In this document: positions 51,283 through 61,352 of the stretch, piece after piece | Layout: each line of letters opens with the position of its first letter | Position numbering within the stretch: the stretch's first letter is position 1 | NCBI RefSeq assembly: GCF_024349785.1 | Contig: NZ_AP018822.1 | Location: 48,112 to 112,111, forward strand | DNA length: 64,000 nt | Direction: 5' to 3' | Source: Sphingomonas bisphenolicum | Lineage (GTDB): Bacteria > Pseudomonadota > Alphaproteobacteria > Sphingomonadales > Sphingomonadaceae | Made by a program: the position numbers and the translations under genes | Notes under the pieces: generated by a model | Told to the model about the DNA's origin: nothing | The model's input: the letters and a program-made list of their open reading frames with translations, nothing else | Databases searched by the model: none

Positions 51283-51702
51283 TTATCCCGCGCGAGCCGC
51301 CTCCGGTGCCAACGTCTCGATGATACGGCATTCCGAAATCGTGCCATGGCCGCATTGGACGATGAGGCTGCTGAGCTCCGAACGCAGCGTTGCCAGATCC
51401 TTCAGTTTGCGATCGATCTCGGCGAGATGTTCTCGAGCGATCAGATCCACCGCCGAGCAGGATATCTCCTTCTGATCGGCGAGACCGAGCAGCGCCTGGA
51501 CCTGATCGAGCGAAAACCCCAACGCCCGGGCGCGCCGGATGAAGCTGAGACGCGCGAGATGTTGCGGCGAATAGGCGCGATAATTGTTCTTGGTGCGGTC
51601 AGGCGCCGCCAGCAGACCGGCACTCTCGTAATAGCGGATCGTCTCGACCTTCGTCCCTGTTGCGGCAGCAAGCTTGCCGATGCTGAGCGACCCTGATGAC
51701 AT
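51283..51702 (-). CDS. MerR-family metal sensor (PbrR/CadR-like)
   Basis: A 139-residue activator/repressor. The N-terminal winged HTH is SIGKLAAATGTKVETIRYYESAGLL (residues 7-31) and the long dimerisation helix follows. The metal-ligand cysteines are Cys82 (ISCSAVDLI), Cys117 and Cys125 (QCGHGTISEC). A Cys at 82 is typical of divalent-metal sensors (MerR, ZntR, PbrR, CadR) and absent in CueR. It is adjacent to two perfect operators. I start at the ATG 51702; the open frame to 51783 adds unrelated residues. Confidence 0.88.
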   Translation of the reverse strand: MSSGSLSIGKLAAATGTKVETIRYYESAGLLAAPDRTKNNYRAYSPQHLARLSFIRRARALGFSLDQVQALLGLADQKEISCSAVDLIAREHLAEIDRKLKDLATLRSELSSLIVQCGHGTISECRIIETLAPEAARAG

Positions 51703-51710
51703 TGAGCATA

Positions 51711-51736
51711 ACCCTATAGTGACTTTAGGCTTTATA
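51711..51736 (-). promoter_or_regulatory. Possible merR autoregulatory site
   Basis: CCTATA and TATAGG arms (51713-51718 and 51733-51738) bracket the region directly upstream of the merR start, including ACCCTATAGTGACTTTAGG. It is imperfect and weaker than the two 21-bp operators. Confidence 0.3.
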
Positions 51737-51785
51737 GGCAGGACGATGGCGAAATGTCGAGGTCGCATCCGTTCGGTGCCCAAGG

Positions 51786-52844
51786 TTATGCGTCATGCCG
51801 ATGCCGGTGGTGCAGGTCGGGGAAATGGGCATGCCGATGTGTCATTGGCGTATGCCTATGCCAGTGACTGTGGGGTTCGTCTGAAACGACGCCCGGCGAA
51901 TGTTGGTGCTGATGATGGCTATCATGAACATGGCGATGATCATGTTCGAGAGGTTCGTGCGCATGTTCGTGGCCATGCGATTCGGTCAGGTGCAGCCAGA
52001 GCCCGATCGCCATCAGGATCCCGGCGATGACGAAAGGCACGGAGACCGTTTCGCCGAACATCGCGACCGCGAGCAACGCACCGATGAACGGTGCCGTCGA
52101 GAAATAGGCTCCCGACCGAGCCGTGCCGAGGTGCCGAAGCGCGAGCACGAACATCACGAGGCTGACGCCGTACCCAAGAAAGCCGATCAGCGCGGCACCC
52201 GCAACCACCGGAATCGCTGGCAAGGATGCGCCAAGCGTCAGCGCCAGGAGGAGATTGACGGTCCCTGCGGCCAGCCCTTTCAGCATCGCGATCTGGACGG
52301 GATCGGCGCTGCTGAGCTTTCGGGTGAGATTATTGTCGATACCCCAGGCGAGGCAAGCGCCGGCGATCGCCAACATGCCCAAGCCACCGCCCGCGGGAGC
52401 GCCACGCCACGATAGCAACACCGCGCCGCCGAGGATCGCCGCAGCGCCGACCAACAGACGGTGATCGACATTTTCGCGGAACACCAGCCAAGCGATGGCG
52501 AGGGTCGCAAGACCTTCCAGATTGAGCAGAAGCGACGCGGTGGACGCAGGCGTCGTTGCCAGTCCCGCCATCAGCAAGACCGGTGCGATCCCGCCTCCGC
52601 ACAGGATGACGAGCGCCAGCCAGGGCATGTCGGATCGGGCGAGCGATGCTTCCCCCTCGCCACGTCCGATCGCTCTGCGCAACGCATATACGAGAGCAAG
52701 CCCGCAACCCGATCCGAGATAAAGCAGGCCGGCGAGCAGCCAAGCGTCTACACCGTTACCAAGGACGAGCTTCGCGAACGGTGTACTGGCGCCAAACAAT
52801 AGTGCTGACAGGATCGCCAGTACGGCACCCGAGCTTGGCTTCAC
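51786..52844 (-). CDS. DMT/EamA-family exporter with histidine-rich tail
   Basis: A 352-residue membrane protein of ten hydrophobic helices in two EamA repeats (LAILSALLFGASTPFAKLVLGNGV and MLAIAGACLAWGIDNNLTRKL). After residue about 288 there is a long cytoplasmic tail of HEHAHEPLEHDHRHVHDSHH type, with 27 histidines by eye count among the last 65 residues. Such a tail suggests metal binding or delivery to the transporter. The gene is 83 bp upstream of merR on the same strand, and probably belongs to the module. Confidence 0.8.
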   Translation of the reverse strand: MKPSSGAVLAILSALLFGASTPFAKLVLGNGVDAWLLAGLLYLGSGCGLALVYALRRAIGRGEGEASLARSDMPWLALVILCGGGIAPVLLMAGLATTPASTASLLLNLEGLATLAIAWLVFRENVDHRLLVGAAAILGGAVLLSWRGAPAGGGLGMLAIAGACLAWGIDNNLTRKLSSADPVQIAMLKGLAAGTVNLLLALTLGASLPAIPVVAGAALIGFLGYGVSLVMFVLALRHLGTARSGAYFSTAPFIGALLAVAMFGETVSVPFVIAGILMAIGLWLHLTESHGHEHAHEPLEHDHRHVHDSHHQHQHSPGVVSDEPHSHWHRHTPMTHRHAHFPDLHHRHRHDA

Positions 52845-52890
52845 TGGCGAGCGATCATCATACGAATGCTACCTGACTCGTGGATGTTCC

Positions 52891-53532
52891 CTATACGGTA
52901 TTTTTCACAAGCAGGTCACGGTCGATCCACCGGTGCTTGAGGCGGATGATCTTCGACTGTCCAGATCGGACAAGAAGCGCAGCTTGTGTGGTGACCAATG
53001 TGACGGACGCCGAAGCGCCCACCGAGGCGCGCCGCTGCTTTAGCAGGAATTTCGAAAGATTCGCGATGTTGGATACGAGCGAGACGAGATCCGTACCCAG
53101 CGCAAAGAGCGCACCGACTATCAGATTATGCGCAAGCCAGAATGGCGCACCGACAAGAAAGAAACCTTTCATCCGCGTGGTTGAAGTCTGCAGCCGTGCG
53201 AGGGTGCCCAAGGAGCTTCCGGTCAAGGCCAAGGCAGACGGGATGCCATGCCACGTCACAATTGAGAGAAAGGCCAAAAGAATGAGGCTCGCACCATAAA
53301 GCCTGATGACAACGTAACGGTCTCGCACAGCCGCAGAAATAATGAGTTGCGAGCACGAAATGAGACACGCCATCGCTGCCGTGGGCGATCCCAGCGCAAG
53401 AAAATAGAGCGCGAATGCGGCCGCACCGGTGCTCTGGATTTTGATCACCGTCCCGTAATCGTTGAAAAATGGCCAACTCACGACGCACAAGAGAGCGAGG
53501 CAGCCAAAGGCGGTGGCAATCATGACTGCCAC
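52891..53532 (-). CDS. YgjV-like inner membrane protein
   Basis: A 213-residue membrane protein with about six helices. The pattern NDYGTVIKIQSTGAAAFALYFLALGSPTAAMACLISCSQLIISAAVRDR then ... GFFLVGAPFWLAHNLIVGALFALGTDLVSLVSNI matches the YgjV family of unknown function. It is less GC-rich than its neighbours and not coupled to them, so it may be a separate arrival. A basic tail ends the protein. Confidence 0.7.
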   Translation of the reverse strand: MAVMIATAFGCLALLCVVSWPFFNDYGTVIKIQSTGAAAFALYFLALGSPTAAMACLISCSQLIISAAVRDRYVVIRLYGASLILLAFLSIVTWHGIPSALALTGSSLGTLARLQTSTTRMKGFFLVGAPFWLAHNLIVGALFALGTDLVSLVSNIANLSKFLLKQRRASVGASASVTLVTTQAALLVRSGQSKIIRLKHRWIDRDLLVKNTV

Positions 53533-53653
53533 CGCGCGATGTATAGGACGTCGAGTTGTGCTTGCGTTTTGGCGCGGGATCTCAATTGTTCCATTGCCGA
53601 AGCGTGACGGAACAAGGTTAATTACACGCTAATGCGCCAAGGCGATCGCCGGC

Positions 53654-54046
53654 TCAGGGCTGCTTTTGGATCGCCGTCACCTCGCCGGCGCTGCCGGTTA
53701 GTGTGACGTCGAAATCGACCTTTTCGCCTACCTTTGCCGCGCCAGTGACCGCAGGTGCCGCCTTAAACGTCATGGTCATCGCCGGCCATTTGGCTTCAGG
53801 TATCGGGCCATGGTCGAGCGTGACTGTGCCTGCGGTCTTGTCGATCGCGGTGACCTTGCCATGGCCCTTGGCCTTGATCGGCGCAGTCGCCGCCGGCGCC
53901 ATCGCCATATTGCCCATGTCGCCGCTCATGGCTGCAGCGGGTGCCGCCTGGTTGGTCTCGGCCGCAACGGGCGTCTCCGCTTTCTTGCCACAGGCAGCCG
54001 TCAGGGCGGTGAGGCCGAGAGCGATGGTCAGTCGTATCATGGTCAT
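53654..54046 (-). CDS. cusF: CusF-like periplasmic copper-binding protein
   Basis: A 130-residue lipoprotein-like protein (lipobox ALTAAC, Cys19). It has a Met-rich stretch MSGDMGNMAM near 40-49, then the CusF fold [34 protein letters not shown] with the His, Trp, Met, Met ligands of Cu(I)/Ag(I) binding. AAGGAG six bases upstream decides the ATG at 54046. It is the last gene of the cusCBAF order and passes metal to CusB/CusA. Confidence 0.87.
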   Translation of the reverse strand: MTMIRLTIALGLTALTAACGKKAETPVAAETNQAAPAAAMSGDMGNMAMAPAATAPIKAKGHGKVTAIDKTAGTVTLDHGPIPEAKWPAMTMTFKAAPAVTGAAKVGEKVDFDVTLTGSAGEVTAIQKQP

Positions 54047-54063
54047 GGTCTTCTCCTTGCAGG

Positions 54064-57000
54064 TCAAACAGGTTGGTGGAGGGATTTGGCCCGTCGCAGC
54101 CGAAGCAACAGATAGGCAGCGGGCAGGACGAACATCGAGAGCAGTGGCGCGGTGAGCATGCCGCCGATCATGGGGGCGGCAATCCGACTCATCACCTCCG
54201 AACCGGCTCCCGATCCCAGCAGGATCGGCAACAGGCCGGCGAGGATCACCGCGACCGTCATCGCCTTGGGACGGACGCGGAGCAGCGCGCCTTCGCGCAC
54301 CGCCGCCTCGAGCTGATCGGCATCCGGATCGTCGCCACGCTCTTCCAGCGCGTTCTTGAGGTAGATCAACATGACCACGCCGAACTCGGCCGACACGCCG
54401 GCCAGCGCGATAAACCCGACGCCCGTCGCCACCGACTGGTTGAAGCCGAGGAGGTAGAGCGTCCAGATACCGCCGGTGAGTGCGAACGGGAGCGTGCCCA
54501 TGATCAGCGCGGCTTCATCGAACCGGCCAAAAATCATGAAGAGCAGCACGAAGATGATCAGTAGCGTCGCTGGCACGACCAGCTTGAGCTTTTCGACAGC
54601 CCGCTGGAGATATTCGAACTGACCGGAGTAGGCGATACTCACGCCCGGCGAGAGCTTCACCTCCTTCGCCACCGCGCGTTGCAGGTCACCGACCACCGAA
54701 GCGAGATCGCGGCCGCGTACATCGACATAGACCCAGGTCGATGGCCGGGCATTCTCGGTCTTGAGCATCGGCGGCCCTTCGGCGATCGCAACCTTCGCCA
54801 CGGTGCCCAGCGTGATCTGCTGACCGGAAGGCGTCAGGACCGGAAGCGTGCGCAGCCCTTCGAGGCTGTCGCGCAGCTCACGTGGATAGCGCACGCTGAT
54901 TGGATAGCGCGCCAGCCCTTCGACGGTTTCGCCAATGGTCTCGCCGCCGATCGCGCCCGATACGATCTGCTGCACATCGGCGATGTTGAGCCCGAAACGG
55001 GCGGCGGCGGAACGATCGATATCGACATCGACATAGCGCCCGCCGGTCAGGCGCTCGGCCAATGCCGAGCTGACGCCGGGCACCGTCTTGGCCACCGTCT
55101 CGACATCATGGGCGATGCGATCGAGCTGGGCGAGATCGGCGCCCGAGACCTTGACCCCGATCGGACTCTTGATGCCGGTCGCGAGCATGTCGATGCGGTT
55201 ACGGATCGGCGGCACCCACACATTGGCGAGGCCGGGTAGCTTCACCGTGCGGTCCAGCTCTTCAACGAGCTTGTCCGTGGTCATACCGGGCCGCCATTGG
55301 TCACGCGGCTTGAACTGGATGGTGGTCTCGAACATTTCGAGCGGCGCGGGATCGGTGGCAGTCTCGGCGCGTCCCGCCTTGCCGAACACGCTCTCAACCT
55401 CGGGCACCGTCTTGATCAGCCGGTCGGTCTGCTGGAGCAGTTGCGAGGCCTTTGCCGCCGACAGTCCCGGCAAGGCCGAGGGCATATAGAGCAGGTCGCC
55501 TTCGTCCATATTCGGCATGAACTCGCCGCCGAGCCGGGAGAGCGGCCAAGCCGTCGTTGCGAAGACCAGAACCGCAATCAGCAGCACCGCCTTGGGCTTT
55601 TTCATCGTCCAGTCGAGGGCGGGCCGGTAGATATGGGTCAGCCATCGATTGATCGGGTTGGACTGCTCGGCGGGTATGCGGCCCCGGATGAGATACCCCA
55701 TCAGGATGGGGACCAGCGTCACCGAGAGGATCGCGGCCGATGCCATCGCATAGGTCTTTGTGAAGGCGAGTGGCGCGAAAAGCCGGCCCTCCTGTCCTTC
55801 CAGTGTGAACACGGGGATGAACGAGAGTGTGATGATCAGAAGGCTGAAGAACAGCGCTGGGCCGACCTCGGCGGCGGCATCTGTGACCACCGTCCAGCGT
55901 GTCGGATTATCGAGATGCTGCTGCGGGTGGTCATGTTCCCAGCGCTCAATCTTCTTGTGTGCGTTCTCGATCATGACGACCGCCGCATCGACCATCGCGC
56001 CGATCGCGATGGCGATGCCGCCCAGCGACATGATGTTGGCGTTGACCCCTTGGAACCGCATGACGACGAATGCCGCCAGCACGCCTATCGGCAGGGTCAG
56101 GATCGCAACCAGTGCCGAACGGACATGCCAGAGGAACAGGCCGCAGACGATCGCGACGACGATGAACTCCTCGATCAGCTTGTGGGTAAGGTTATCGACC
56201 GCACGGTCGATGAGCTGCGAGCGGTCATAGGTGGTGACGATCTCCACGCCCGGCGGCAGGCTCGCCTTCAGGGTGGCGAGCTTGTCCTTGACCGCGGCGA
56301 TGGTTTCGCGCGCATTCTTGCCCGACCGCAGGATCACGACGCCGCCGGCGACCTCGCCTTCGCCGTTCAACTCGGCGATTCCGCGCCGCATCTCGGGGCC
56401 AATCTGGACCGTGGCGACATCGCCTAGCCGCACGGGCACACCGCCCATTGCGGTCCGCAGGGGAATGGCCCGGAAATCATCGAGCGTCTTCAGATAGCCC
56501 GAGGCACGGACCATATATTCGGCCTCGGCCATCTCCAGCACGGAGCCGCCCGCTTCCTGATTGGCCTGTTGGATCGCCTGCACGGCCTGCTGGTGCGTGA
56601 TCCCGTAAGCGGCGAGCTTCACCGGATCGAGCAGCACCTGGTACTGCTTGACCATGCCGCCGATGCTGGCGACCTCGGCAACACCGGGAACGGTTTTCAG
56701 CTCGTAGCGCAGGAACCAGTCCTGAAACCCGCGAAGCTGGGCCAGATCGTGCCGGCCGGTCCTGTCGACGAGGGCATATTCATAGACCCAACCGACCCCG
56801 GTCGCGTCCGGCCCCAACGCACTGCGCGCGCTGGCCGGCAGCCGACCCTGCACCTGATTGAGATATTCGAGCACGCGGCTGCGCGCCCAATAGAGGTCGG
56901 TGCCGTCCTCGAAGATCACATAGACGAAGCTGTCGCCGAAGAAGGAATAGCCCCGCACCGTCTTGGCACCCGGCACCGACAGCATGGTGGTCGTCAGCGG

Positions 57001-57201
57001 ATAGGTGACCTGATTCTCGACGATCTGCGGCGCCTGTCCCGGATAGCTGGTGCGGATGATGACCTGCGTGTCGGAGAGGTCCGGTAGCGCGTCGATCGCG
57101 GTTGATCGCACCGCCCAGACACCCACGCCGATAAGGGCCAATACACCGATCAGGACGAAGAAGCGGTTCCTGACCGACCAGCGGATGAGATGGGCGATCA
57201 C
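54064..57201 (-). CDS. cusA: CusA-type RND copper/silver efflux pump
   Basis: A 1045-residue inner-membrane pump. The N-terminus [45 protein letters not shown] is typical of HME-4 (Cu/Ag). The proton-relay helix is [25 protein letters not shown] (near 391-415), with a single Asp as in CusA. The periplasmic methionine ligands of CusA are plausible but not mapped here. ATGA overlap with cusB. Confidence 0.94.
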   Translation of the reverse strand: MIAHLIRWSVRNRFFVLIGVLALIGVGVWAVRSTAIDALPDLSDTQVIIRTSYPGQAPQIVENQVTYPLTTTMLSVPGAKTVRGYSFFGDSFVYVIFEDGTDLYWARSRVLEYLNQVQGRLPASARSALGPDATGVGWVYEYALVDRTGRHDLAQLRGFQDWFLRYELKTVPGVAEVASIGGMVKQYQVLLDPVKLAAYGITHQQAVQAIQQANQEAGGSVLEMAEAEYMVRASGYLKTLDDFRAIPLRTAMGGVPVRLGDVATVQIGPEMRRGIAELNGEGEVAGGVVILRSGKNARETIAAVKDKLATLKASLPPGVEIVTTYDRSQLIDRAVDNLTHKLIEEFIVVAIVCGLFLWHVRSALVAILTLPIGVLAAFVVMRFQGVNANIMSLGGIAIAIGAMVDAAVVMIENAHKKIERWEHDHPQQHLDNPTRWTVVTDAAAEVGPALFFSLLIITLSFIPVFTLEGQEGRLFAPLAFTKTYAMASAAILSVTLVPILMGYLIRGRIPAEQSNPINRWLTHIYRPALDWTMKKPKAVLLIAVLVFATTAWPLSRLGGEFMPNMDEGDLLYMPSALPGLSAAKASQLLQQTDRLIKTVPEVESVFGKAGRAETATDPAPLEMFETTIQFKPRDQWRPGMTTDKLVEELDRTVKLPGLANVWVPPIRNRIDMLATGIKSPIGVKVSGADLAQLDRIAHDVETVAKTVPGVSSALAERLTGGRYVDVDIDRSAAARFGLNIADVQQIVSGAIGGETIGETVEGLARYPISVRYPRELRDSLEGLRTLPVLTPSGQQITLGTVAKVAIAEGPPMLKTENARPSTWVYVDVRGRDLASVVGDLQRAVAKEVKLSPGVSIAYSGQFEYLQRAVEKLKLVVPATLLIIFVLLFMIFGRFDEAALIMGTLPFALTGGIWTLYLLGFNQSVATGVGFIALAGVSAEFGVVMLIYLKNALEERGDDPDADQLEAAVREGALLRVRPKAMTVAVILAGLLPILLGSGAGSEVMSRIAAPMIGGMLTAPLLSMFVLPAAYLLLRLRRAKSLHQPV

Positions 57202-58688
57202 TGCCCCGCCACCTTCGCCATGCGCCGCACGGTCGGTCCGGCCGGCGGTTGATCGAACCCGAAACGGACACGATCGCCCGTCTTCAGGCCCCGCGCGACG
57301 TTCGGATTGGGAAGCTGGAAGGTCATCGTCATCGCCGGCCAGCCAATCGCCGGCACCGGCTCGTGGCTCAGCGTCACCGAATTGGCGGTAAGCTGCTCGA
57401 TTTTGCCTACGGTCTCGTAGAGCGCGGCCGTAGCTGCGCGTTTGCCAACTGCCATCGGCACACCGCCACCGATCGGCCGTGCCTGCACGCCGGAAAGACT
57501 AGCCTCGGAGTCGATCAGGAATTGGCCCGAAGCGATGACCTTCTCGCCTTCGGAGAGCCCAGCGAGGATCTCGGTGTCGTCCCCGGATTCCCTGCCGGTT
57601 TGCACCTCGGCCGGCCGGTAGCGGCCCTTATCTAGCGCAAGCATCACCAAGGTCCGCTTGCCGGTGCGGATCAGCGCCTCGGAGGGTACGAGCAATGCTG
57701 GCTGTGCGCTGCCGCCGAACGACACGGTTGCGAACATGCCCGGGCGCAGACGACCACCACGATTGGGTAGTTCGATCCGCACGGTGAGCGTCCGGCTGTC
57801 GGCCTGCGTCGTAGGCAGGATCGCCGAGACACGGCCCGACAATGTCTCGCCGGGGAATGCGGCAAGCGTGGCCTGCACGGTTTGTCCGGGCTTGAGCGGT
57901 CCCGCGATGGCTTCGGGCACGGCAGCATTGAGCCAGACCGTGCCAAGGCCGTTGACCTCGGCAAGCGTCTGTCCTGCCGTCATCGTCATGCCGGCCCGCA
58001 CATCTAACGTCTTGATAACGCCGCCGGTTGGCGTGGAAATCGTGATGACATTGTGCGGCCGACCCGTTCGCTCGACCGACGCGACCGTACCAGACGGCAT
58101 GCCAAGCAGTATGAGCCGCTGGCGCGCTGCCTGTATCAAAGCCGCGCTCCCGGTGCGGCGGACCGCCAGGAACTCGGCCTGTGCGCCACCCCATTCGGGA
58201 ACGAGCAGGTCGGCGAGTGGGGCACCGGCGCCAATGATGTCGCCGGGCGCCCGGGCATAGACCCTTTGAACGAACCCGCCAGCGCGCGCCTGGACGATCG
58301 CGACATCGCGCTGGTTGAAGTCGATCGTGCCGGTGGCGGTTAGGCTGCTGGTCAGTTGTCCCCGTCGTACGGCGACCGCGCGCAGCCCCAGCGTTTGGGA
58401 CGCAGCGGGATCGATGCGGATGCCCGGCGCGTTGCCGCCGCCTTCATCGGCATATTTGGGGATGGTCTTCATCCCCATCGACGAAAGCGTATCCGGATTG
58501 TTGTAGTGCTCTTGCGGCACCATGGGATCGTACCAGTAAAGCACCTTACGACCGGAATCGGCTGTTTGCGTAGGAGCGGTTTCGCTCCCACCGAGGTGGG
58601 CGATGCCATAGCCTGCGCCACCAGCGACGAGGGCGAGCGCTGCGGCGGCAAGACCCAGCCGGGCGCGCGGTGATATCTCGAGGCTCAT
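57198..58688 (-). CDS. cusB: CusB-type membrane-fusion protein with N-terminal metal domain and fused CusF domain
   Basis: A 496-residue adaptor. After the signal anchor it has the heavy-metal-binding domain [34 protein letters not shown] (residues about 49-82), then lipoyl, hairpin and barrel parts ([33 protein letters not shown]). The last 75 residues are a CusF-like domain, [31 protein letters not shown], with the same His/Trp/Met/Met ligands. The fused domain may let this CusB receive metal by itself, yet a separate CusF is also encoded. Confidence 0.92.
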   Translation of the reverse strand: MSLEISPRARLGLAAAALALVAGGAGYGIAHLGGSETAPTQTADSGRKVLYWYDPMVPQEHYNNPDTLSSMGMKTIPKYADEGGGNAPGIRIDPAASQTLGLRAVAVRRGQLTSSLTATGTIDFNQRDVAIVQARAGGFVQRVYARAPGDIIGAGAPLADLLVPEWGGAQAEFLAVRRTGSAALIQAARQRLILLGMPSGTVASVERTGRPHNVITISTPTGGVIKTLDVRAGMTMTAGQTLAEVNGLGTVWLNAAVPEAIAGPLKPGQTVQATLAAFPGETLSGRVSAILPTTQADSRTLTVRIELPNRGGRLRPGMFATVSFGGSAQPALLVPSEALIRTGKRTLVMLALDKGRYRPAEVQTGRESGDDTEILAGLSEGEKVIASGQFLIDSEASLSGVQARPIGGGVPMAVGKRAATAALYETVGKIEQLTANSVTLSHEPVPAIGWPAMTMTFQLPNPNVARGLKTGDRVRFGFDQPPAGPTVRRMAKVAGQ

Positions 58689-59914
58689 CGATTTTCGCTC
58701 CGGTATGTGAGTGTCAATCGGGCGCCGTCAGCGGCGACCAGCGCTTCGCGATCGAGGACAGTGAGGGTGGCGTCGGCAAGCGCGGCATAAGCGTCTGCGA
58801 CATCGACAAGACTGGCGCGTCCTGCACCATAGCTTGCGGTTTCCAGCCTCACGCGTTGCTCGGCGAGCGGCTGCAGCGTGCCCTGCGCGCGCATCCATTG
58901 TTCGTGGTGCATGACATGGTCGGCGATATCGGCATCGAGGTCGGCAGCAAGAGCGCGGCGCGCCGCTTCGCGTTCGGCCAGAACGCGCCCGGCATTGGCC
59001 TGGGCAGCGGCGATTCCGGCGTTCTGACGATTGCGGGTGAAGAAAGGCAGGCTGACCGTCACGCCAGCAGAGACATAATCGCCGAAACGGGGATCGCGGC
59101 GCTGATAGGCGACATTCACGCCGAAGTCAGAACGCCGACCGGCATCCGCCACCCTTACATCGGCATCGGCTTGCCCAGCCTGGGCATCGATCATCTGGAT
59201 GGTGGGATGGCGATCGAGGCCAGCACGAAGCTCGGTCCCATCGACCGGGAATTCGGGGATTGGCCCGGCAATCTCAGGCGCCGGATCGCCGGTCCACCGG
59301 GTCAGTGTAGCGCGGGCCCGCGCCACGCTCGAGACCAGTTCGCTGCGGCGATCCTGCATCGCCGCGACTGCCTGTTGACCGGCAAGAGTCTGCGCCGGCC
59401 GCGCATTGCCCGAAGCGACCGCGCTTGTCGTGGTCCCTACCACGCGCTCAAGCCGGGACAGCACCTCGTCGAGCGCGGCAAGCCTGCGTTCGGCATAGGC
59501 CAGATTGATCCAAGCCAAGGCCGTTCCGACCTCAACGGTGCGCGCCTCAACCGCGGTATCGGCCTCAGCCGCCTTGATGTCGCTATCGGCGCGCGCCTGT
59601 AGCGCATGGCGCTTAGCGAGGTTGGGAATGTCCTGACTGACCCCGACCCGCGCCATGGTAAAATTGTCCCGCTGCGGCTCGAACGCGAGCGGTCCTGATA
59701 TCGGGAAGCTGTCTACGCCCACTGCGAGGGTGGGATCGGGCAGCGTTCCCGCGGCCCCACGCGCCGAACGCGCGGCATCAGTGCCAAGTGTCTTCGCTCG
59801 AATGGAGGGAGCATCGTGCTTAGCCTGGCGAAGCGCCGCATCGAAGGTCAGCGGACCGGCGAACGCAATCCCGGGGATCGCCGCGAGCAGCGGCGCACAA
59901 ACAAACAATCGCAT
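58685..59914 (-). CDS. cusC: CusC-type outer-membrane factor (TolC family)
   Basis: A 409-residue TolC-like channel with signal peptide (LFVCAPLLAAIPGIAFA). TolC repeats show as AAGTLPDPTLAVGVDSFPISGPLAFEPQRDNFTMARVGVSQDIPNLAKR and DFGVNVAYQRRDPRFGDYVSAGVTVSLPFFTRNRQN. First gene of the cus operon. A 15-bp hairpin follows the upstream gene 55 bp before this start. Confidence 0.9.
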   Translation of the reverse strand: MRLFVCAPLLAAIPGIAFAGPLTFDAALRQAKHDAPSIRAKTLGTDAARSARGAAGTLPDPTLAVGVDSFPISGPLAFEPQRDNFTMARVGVSQDIPNLAKRHALQARADSDIKAAEADTAVEARTVEVGTALAWINLAYAERRLAALDEVLSRLERVVGTTTSAVASGNARPAQTLAGQQAVAAMQDRRSELVSSVARARATLTRWTGDPAPEIAGPIPEFPVDGTELRAGLDRHPTIQMIDAQAGQADADVRVADAGRRSDFGVNVAYQRRDPRFGDYVSAGVTVSLPFFTRNRQNAGIAAAQANAGRVLAEREAARRALAADLDADIADHVMHHEQWMRAQGTLQPLAEQRVRLETASYGAGRASLVDVADAYAALADATLTVLDREALVAADGARLTLTYRSENR

Positions 59915-59968
59915 GGAAAACTCCTGATCGGAGGACCGGATCGGCCGCGCACACTATGACAGGCATAT

Positions 59969-60005
59969 CAGTGGCGGCGGAATGGGGGGCATTCCGCCGC
60001 CACTG
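59969..60005 (-). terminator. Strong hairpin between the upstream gene and cusC
   Basis: A perfect 15-bp stem (CAGTGGCGGCGGAAT / ATTCCGCCGCCACTG) with a 7-nt G-rich loop lies after the gene at 60050-60343 and before cusC. No T tract follows; it may block read-through or stabilise the cus mRNA. Confidence 0.55.
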
Positions 60006-60049
60006 CTGGCCTAGCCGTCTATGCGACCTGAAGCGGCCAGAACTTTTGC

Positions 60050-60343
60050 CTAACCGACCGACGGGGCCGACGAAGGCGATGCCATGCTGTGCATCTGCTT
60101 CATGCAATCAGCAGCGTCGGCGCTGCTCATCTTCATCATGTCGCAGTCGCACGCCGCCACTTGCGTGGTATCAGGCACCCAGACGCGCCGCTGTCCCTGG
60201 AGCGGCGCACGCGGTCCATATTGCGGGACTGACTTCCACTCATAATGGCCGGACTGTTGGCTGTGGTCCGGTTGGCCGGCGAATGCGGCGACGGGTGCGG
60301 CAAGGGCTACGCCCAGCAGCGCATAGAAAACACGGTTCTTCAT
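60050..60343 (-). CDS. Secreted Met/Cys-rich protein (97 aa)
   Basis: A signal peptide (MKNRVFYALLGVALAAPVAAFA) is followed by a polar region (GQPDHSQQSGHYEWKSVPQYGPRAPLQGQRRVWVPDTTQVAACDCDMMKMSSADAADCMKQMHSM). The CDCDMM and CMKQM clusters are good Cu(I) ligands. AAGGAT precedes the ATG at 60343. It is a plausible periplasmic copper binder; the family is not named by me. Confidence 0.6.
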   Translation of the reverse strand: MKNRVFYALLGVALAAPVAAFAGQPDHSQQSGHYEWKSVPQYGPRAPLQGQRRVWVPDTTQVAACDCDMMKMSSADAADCMKQMHSMASPSSAPSVG

Positions 60344-60444
60344 GACTATCATCCTTTGGCAAATCATCGGGGTAGCCGCAGGTTGGACAGGAGGTCGATC
60401 CGCGACAGGCGCAACGACCCTTCCAGCCTTACGGCCGAGTTCGA

Positions 60445-60831
60445 TCAGCCAAGGAGAGTCGGCGGTTCCGGTTCGGGAGCAACGTCACCGCCGCGCAGGA
60501 CGGTGGTGGTCGACCAGAAGGCCAGGGTCGGATCGGCCGCGCGCACCGCAAGCGTCGGTGCGTCATTGCGAACCGCCATGGGAATGACACAGCCCATCGC
60601 GGCGATGCAGGCGAGCGTCATGCCCTTGCAGGGTTTCTGCGCGGGCTGCTGTTGCTGCGTCATCATCTTCATGCAGTCTTCGGACATGCCGGAATCGGCC
60701 GTCCCGGTCATCGCCATCGATACGGACACTACAGGCGGTGCTGACGCAAAGGCGGCTTCCTGGCCGAGCAGACCGAGCAGGGCTCCGAGCAGGAGAAAGA
60801 GGGGAAGCGCACGTTTCACAGCTGTAATCAA
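60445..60831 (-). CDS. Secreted Met/Cys-rich protein (128 aa)
   Basis: A signal peptide (ALPLFLLLGALLGLLGQEAAFA) precedes a region with Met and Cys clusters (MAMTG, EDCMKMMTQ, PCKGMTLACIAAMGC). The tail is plain. Like its neighbour, it may chaperone copper in the periplasm. The start at 60831 is followed by a Lys/Arg-bearing n-region typical of secreted proteins. Confidence 0.55.
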   Translation of the reverse strand: MITAVKRALPLFLLLGALLGLLGQEAAFASAPPVVSVSMAMTGTADSGMSEDCMKMMTQQQQPAQKPCKGMTLACIAAMGCVIPMAVRNDAPTLAVRAADPTLAFWSTTTVLRGGDVAPEPEPPTLLG

Positions 60832-60865
60832 CTACGCCAATCTTGATCCAAGAGCAACGCCATGC

Positions 60866-61309
60866 TCATCCGCCGTGCCGCGCGTAGATAGTTTCGCTTC
60901 CTGCACCAAAGGCGAAGACATTGAACGCCTGAACCGGCTGCCCGGGGGCTTCCATGCCTGGTGATCCGAGAGGCATGCCCGTTACGGCAAGACCACGCAC
61001 ACCACGAGGACGCTGCGCGAGAACGCGCTTCATGTCCGCGATAGGGACGTGTCCCTCGAAAACCATGCCGTCGACGATCGCTGTATGACACGATGACAGC
61101 CGAGCGGGCACGCCGTGCGTGCGCTGAAAGGCAGATCGCTGCTGATCATCGATTATGGCCACGCGCCGGCCGAATTGCTGGCGGACCTGGGCGGCCCATT
61201 TCTCGCAGCAACCACATCCTGGATCGCGATGGACTGTGATAGGTACAGCCGCGGCACTGGCGACCGAGACAGACGCGGCGAACGCAGCAAGAACGAGTTT
61301 CAGTGGCAT
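60866..61309 (-). CDS. DUF411 metal-binding protein
   Basis: A 147-residue periplasmic protein. After a signal peptide the DUF411 fold shows VPITVHRDPGCGCCEKWAAQVRQQ (Cys ligands CGCC), GVPARLSSCHTAIVDGMVFEGHVPIADMKRVL and GLAVTGMPLGSPGME. DUF411 proteins bind Cu. GGAAGG upstream of the ATG at 61309 makes that start more likely than the GTG at 61315. Confidence 0.85.
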   Translation of the reverse strand: MPLKLVLAAFAASVSVASAAAVPITVHRDPGCGCCEKWAAQVRQQFGRRVAIIDDQQRSAFQRTHGVPARLSSCHTAIVDGMVFEGHVPIADMKRVLAQRPRGVRGLAVTGMPLGSPGMEAPGQPVQAFNVFAFGAGSETIYARHGG

Positions 61310-61352
61310 ATACACCTTCCGTTATCCTCCGCCCTTGGGCGGGGGAAAGTCT

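Noticed and set aside
55297..56427. 376-codon + strand open frame opposite cusA
   Set aside because: Antisense to a highly conserved RND pump; composition is that of a shadow frame.
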